Shown here: positions 5,605 through 6,023 of the stretch, piece by piece
Position numbering within the stretch: the first letter of the stretch is position 1
Layout of the letters: each line of letters starts with the position of its first letter
Assembly (NCBI GenBank): GCA_007129135.1
Contig: SKWB01000374.1
Location: forward strand, 1 to 6,023
Direction of reading: 5' to 3'
DNA: 6,023 nt
Origin: Halococcaceae archaeon
GTDB lineage: Archaea; Halobacteriota; Halobacteria; Halobacteriales; Halalkalicoccaceae
The notes under the pieces: model-generated
The model's input: the letters and a program-made list of their open reading frames with translations, nothing else
What the model was told of the DNA's origin: nothing
The model's database searches: none
Position numbers and translations under genes: made by a program

Positions 5605-6023
5605 ACCGATCCGACCTCCCCGACGGCGCGTTCGTCGATCCGTCCGGGGAGAACGCAGAGGCGGTCCGAGCGATCGCCGAGCGGGTTCTCGACCAACTGC
5701 TCACACAACTCGAAGCGGCCGACGACCGGTCACCGTTACCCGATCGGACACCTGTCCCCTCCGCAACAATCCCAGAATCCCCCCGATCCCAGGGTGACCT
5801 GCTCGAGGATCTCACGACAATCGTCGACGGCTCGATGAACCCCGCACACCCGGGCTACATCGGCCACATGGACACGGTGCCGACGACGGTCTCTATACTG
5901 GGTGATCTCGTCGCCTCGGCGGTCAACAACAACATGCTGAGCGTCGAGATGTCGCCGGTGTTCTCCGAACTCGAGGTCCAGCTGACCGAGACGATCGCTG
6001 GCGAATTCGGCCTCGGTACCGAC
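5601..6023 (+). CDS. Group II PLP-dependent amino-acid decarboxylase, N-terminal part (3' partial)
   Basis: First 141 codons of a gene that continues past the window. The segment NPAHPGYIGHM at 80-90, followed by TTVSILGDLVASAVNNNM (95-112) and MSPVFSELE (117-125), matches the N-terminal substrate-side region of the pyridoxal-dependent decarboxylase family (aromatic amino acid, glutamate, diaminobutyrate and tyrosine/aspartate decarboxylases). These enzymes use PLP bound to a lysine to remove the alpha-carboxyl group. The PLP lysine and catalytic His lie beyond the window, so the substrate cannot be assigned. The ATG at 5601 starts a typical acidic N-terminal helix (ENAEAVRAIAERVLDQLLTQL). 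Residues 43-64 are a proline- and serine-rich linker with less G/C-biased codons than the neighbours. No clear promoter is seen in the 147 bp upstream, and it follows the HNH-like gene in the same direction. Confidence 0.88.
   Translation, partial: MNRSDLPDGAFVDPSGENAEAVRAIAERVLDQLLTQLEAADDRSPLPDRTPVPSATIPESPRSQGDLLEDLTTIVDGSMNPAHPGYIGHMDTVPTTVSILGDLVASAVNNNMLSVEMSPVFSELEVQLTETIAGEFGLGTD

Noticed and set aside
1..6023. CRISPR array, insertion sequence, restriction or other defence cluster
   Set aside because: No regularly spaced repeats, terminal inverted repeats, transposase or methylase motifs are visible. The HNH-like gene alone is not enough to call a defence system.

Overview
The window reads as ordinary chromosome of a haloarchaeon (class Halobacteria). 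GC is very high with strong G/C third positions, the proteins are rich in Asp and Glu, and the families present are haloarchaeal (Bat-like PAS and GAF sensor domains, a HalOD1 domain, short CxxC zinc proteins). TATA-like boxes often lie about 25-27 bp before a start codon, the layout of leaderless archaeal transcripts. I see no rRNA, tRNA, CRISPR array, insertion sequence or phage gene, and no gap over 300 bases without a gene.

Layout. (1) 2-1828 (+): a sensor histidine kinase whose 5' end lies outside the window, with a degenerate receiver domain, a PAS domain carrying the full flavin-binding LOV signature, a GAF domain and a kinase core. It is the most notable gene here. (2) 1843-2198 (-): two very small zinc-finger-like proteins of 38 and 61 residues, each with two CxxC pairs. 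The 38-residue one is too short for most gene callers. (3) 2295-2495 (+): a 66-residue protein with two membrane helices. It is convergent with the next gene, and the two stop codons share one CTAG. (4) 2492-4754 (-), transcribed right to left: a HalOD1-domain protein, a DUF192 protein, then a LeuA/CimA-family synthase that probably makes (R)-citramalate for isoleucine or 2-isopropylmalate for leucine. The synthase appears to have its own TATA box, overlapping the stop codon of the DUF192 gene. (5) 4884-5453 (+): a conserved haloarchaeal protein with an HNH-nuclease-like zinc core, divergent from the HalOD1 gene. (6) 5601-6023 (+): the N-terminal part of a group II PLP-dependent decarboxylase that runs off the window.

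The genes do not form one pathway. They are a light or redox sensor, small zinc proteins, amino-acid metabolism and conserved proteins of unknown function, mostly on separate short transcripts. I found no convincing new multi-gene system. The best leads are the LOV histidine kinase with its pseudo-receiver, the HNH-like protein, and the small CxxC proteins.
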